Shown piece by piece: positions 14,928 through 15,154 of a stretch of DNA of 15,154 nt. The translations under genes were made by a program, and so were the position numbers. A model generated the notes under the pieces. It was not told where the DNA came from, made no database searches, and saw only the letters and a list, made by a program, of their open reading frames with translations. Every line of letters starts with the position of its first letter. Within the stretch, counting starts at the first letter, position 1. The stretch comes from Polyangia bacterium (GTDB lineage: Bacteria; Myxococcota_A; Polyangia; Polyangiales; Polyangiaceae), in NCBI GenBank assembly GCA_030433055.1, contig JAUILJ010000074.1:1-15154 (forward strand), read 5' to 3'.

Positions 14928-15154
14928 CCAACCGTTCGGCGGGTTTCACTCTCAGCGTACTCTCCGTCTCGACCCCTGCGCTGCGGCGCACTCCGCAGGC
15001 ACCGCCGCCTCGTGACCACCGAACCCTCGAGGCCGAGAGCCTGACGGCGATGACCTGAGCGGACGGCGTCCGGCGATCCGGCTGCGCGCCGGGGCGCCGC
15101 GGCGCGCGTGGAGTCTCGGGCGCTCGCTACCGCCGCAGCGCGCGGCGGGGCTCA
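14928..15154. other. Terminal stretch with no supported gene
   Basis: The last 227 bases are very GC-rich. One minus-strand frame is open from the right edge to about 14958, but its product is Arg/Ala/Pro/Gly-rich with no recognisable motif. A GC-only inverted repeat (GCGCGCCG 15084-15091 with CGGCGCGC 15100-15107) has no T-tract. I see nothing firm here. Confidence 0.5.

Noticed and set aside
15084..15107. GC-only inverted repeat after the protease gene
   Set aside because: No T-tract, and such repeats are common in GC-rich sequence; not called as a terminator.
1..15154. CRISPR array, tRNA, rRNA, insertion sequence or prophage genes
   Set aside because: No regularly spaced direct repeats, no cloverleaf-like or rRNA-like sequence, and no transposase, integrase or phage structural motif seen on either strand.

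Overview
The window looks like chromosomal DNA from a high-GC myxobacterium (Myxococcota, probably the Polyangia/Sorangium side). This rests on four things: strongly GC-rich codon use, a Ser/Thr kinase fused to a large non-kinase C-terminal region, several putative lipoproteins with long low-complexity stalks, and a very long Cys-rich surface protein built of 8-Cys modules. No rRNA, tRNA, CRISPR array, transposase or integrase is visible, so it reads as ordinary but lineage-specific genome.

Layout. Bases 1-1946 (+): a Ser/Thr protein kinase whose frame is open to the left edge. A strong hairpin at 2064-2097 separates it from a convergent run of four minus-strand genes read from right to left: a 917-residue unrecognised protein with a degenerate P-loop (8047-5294), a zinc-free MDR oxidoreductase (5243-4230), a small secreted protein (4195-3722) and a von Willebrand A lipoprotein (3584-2145). 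The gaps of 50, 34 and 137 bases suit an operon, perhaps with an extra start before the last gene.

A gene-free stretch of about 550 bases (8048-8599) carries dense regulatory-looking structure: a promoter-like pair facing the 917-residue gene, a cluster of six TGCA cores with nested inverted repeats, one perfect DnaA-box consensus, a CACAGGT-N9-ACCTGTG dyad, and a 26-base repeat with a period of 41 that runs over the start of the next gene.

On the right are an acetoacetate-decarboxylase-like protein (8600-9325, +), a convergent TPMT-family methyltransferase (9390-10127, -), then, divergent from it, a Cys-rich putative lipoprotein (10235-12430, +) and a trypsin-like serine protease lipoprotein with three tandem C-terminal modules (12495-14927, +). 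The last 227 bases show no supported gene.

How the genes fit together is mostly inference. Three predicted lipoproteins (VWA, Cys-rich, protease) and a small secreted protein suggest a cell-envelope theme, with cytosolic signalling (the kinase and perhaps the P-loop-like protein) and small-molecule enzymes (MDR, ADC-like, methyltransferase) between them. The least explained items are the 917-residue protein and its upstream regulatory island, the three-module tail of the protease, and the seven 8-Cys modules.
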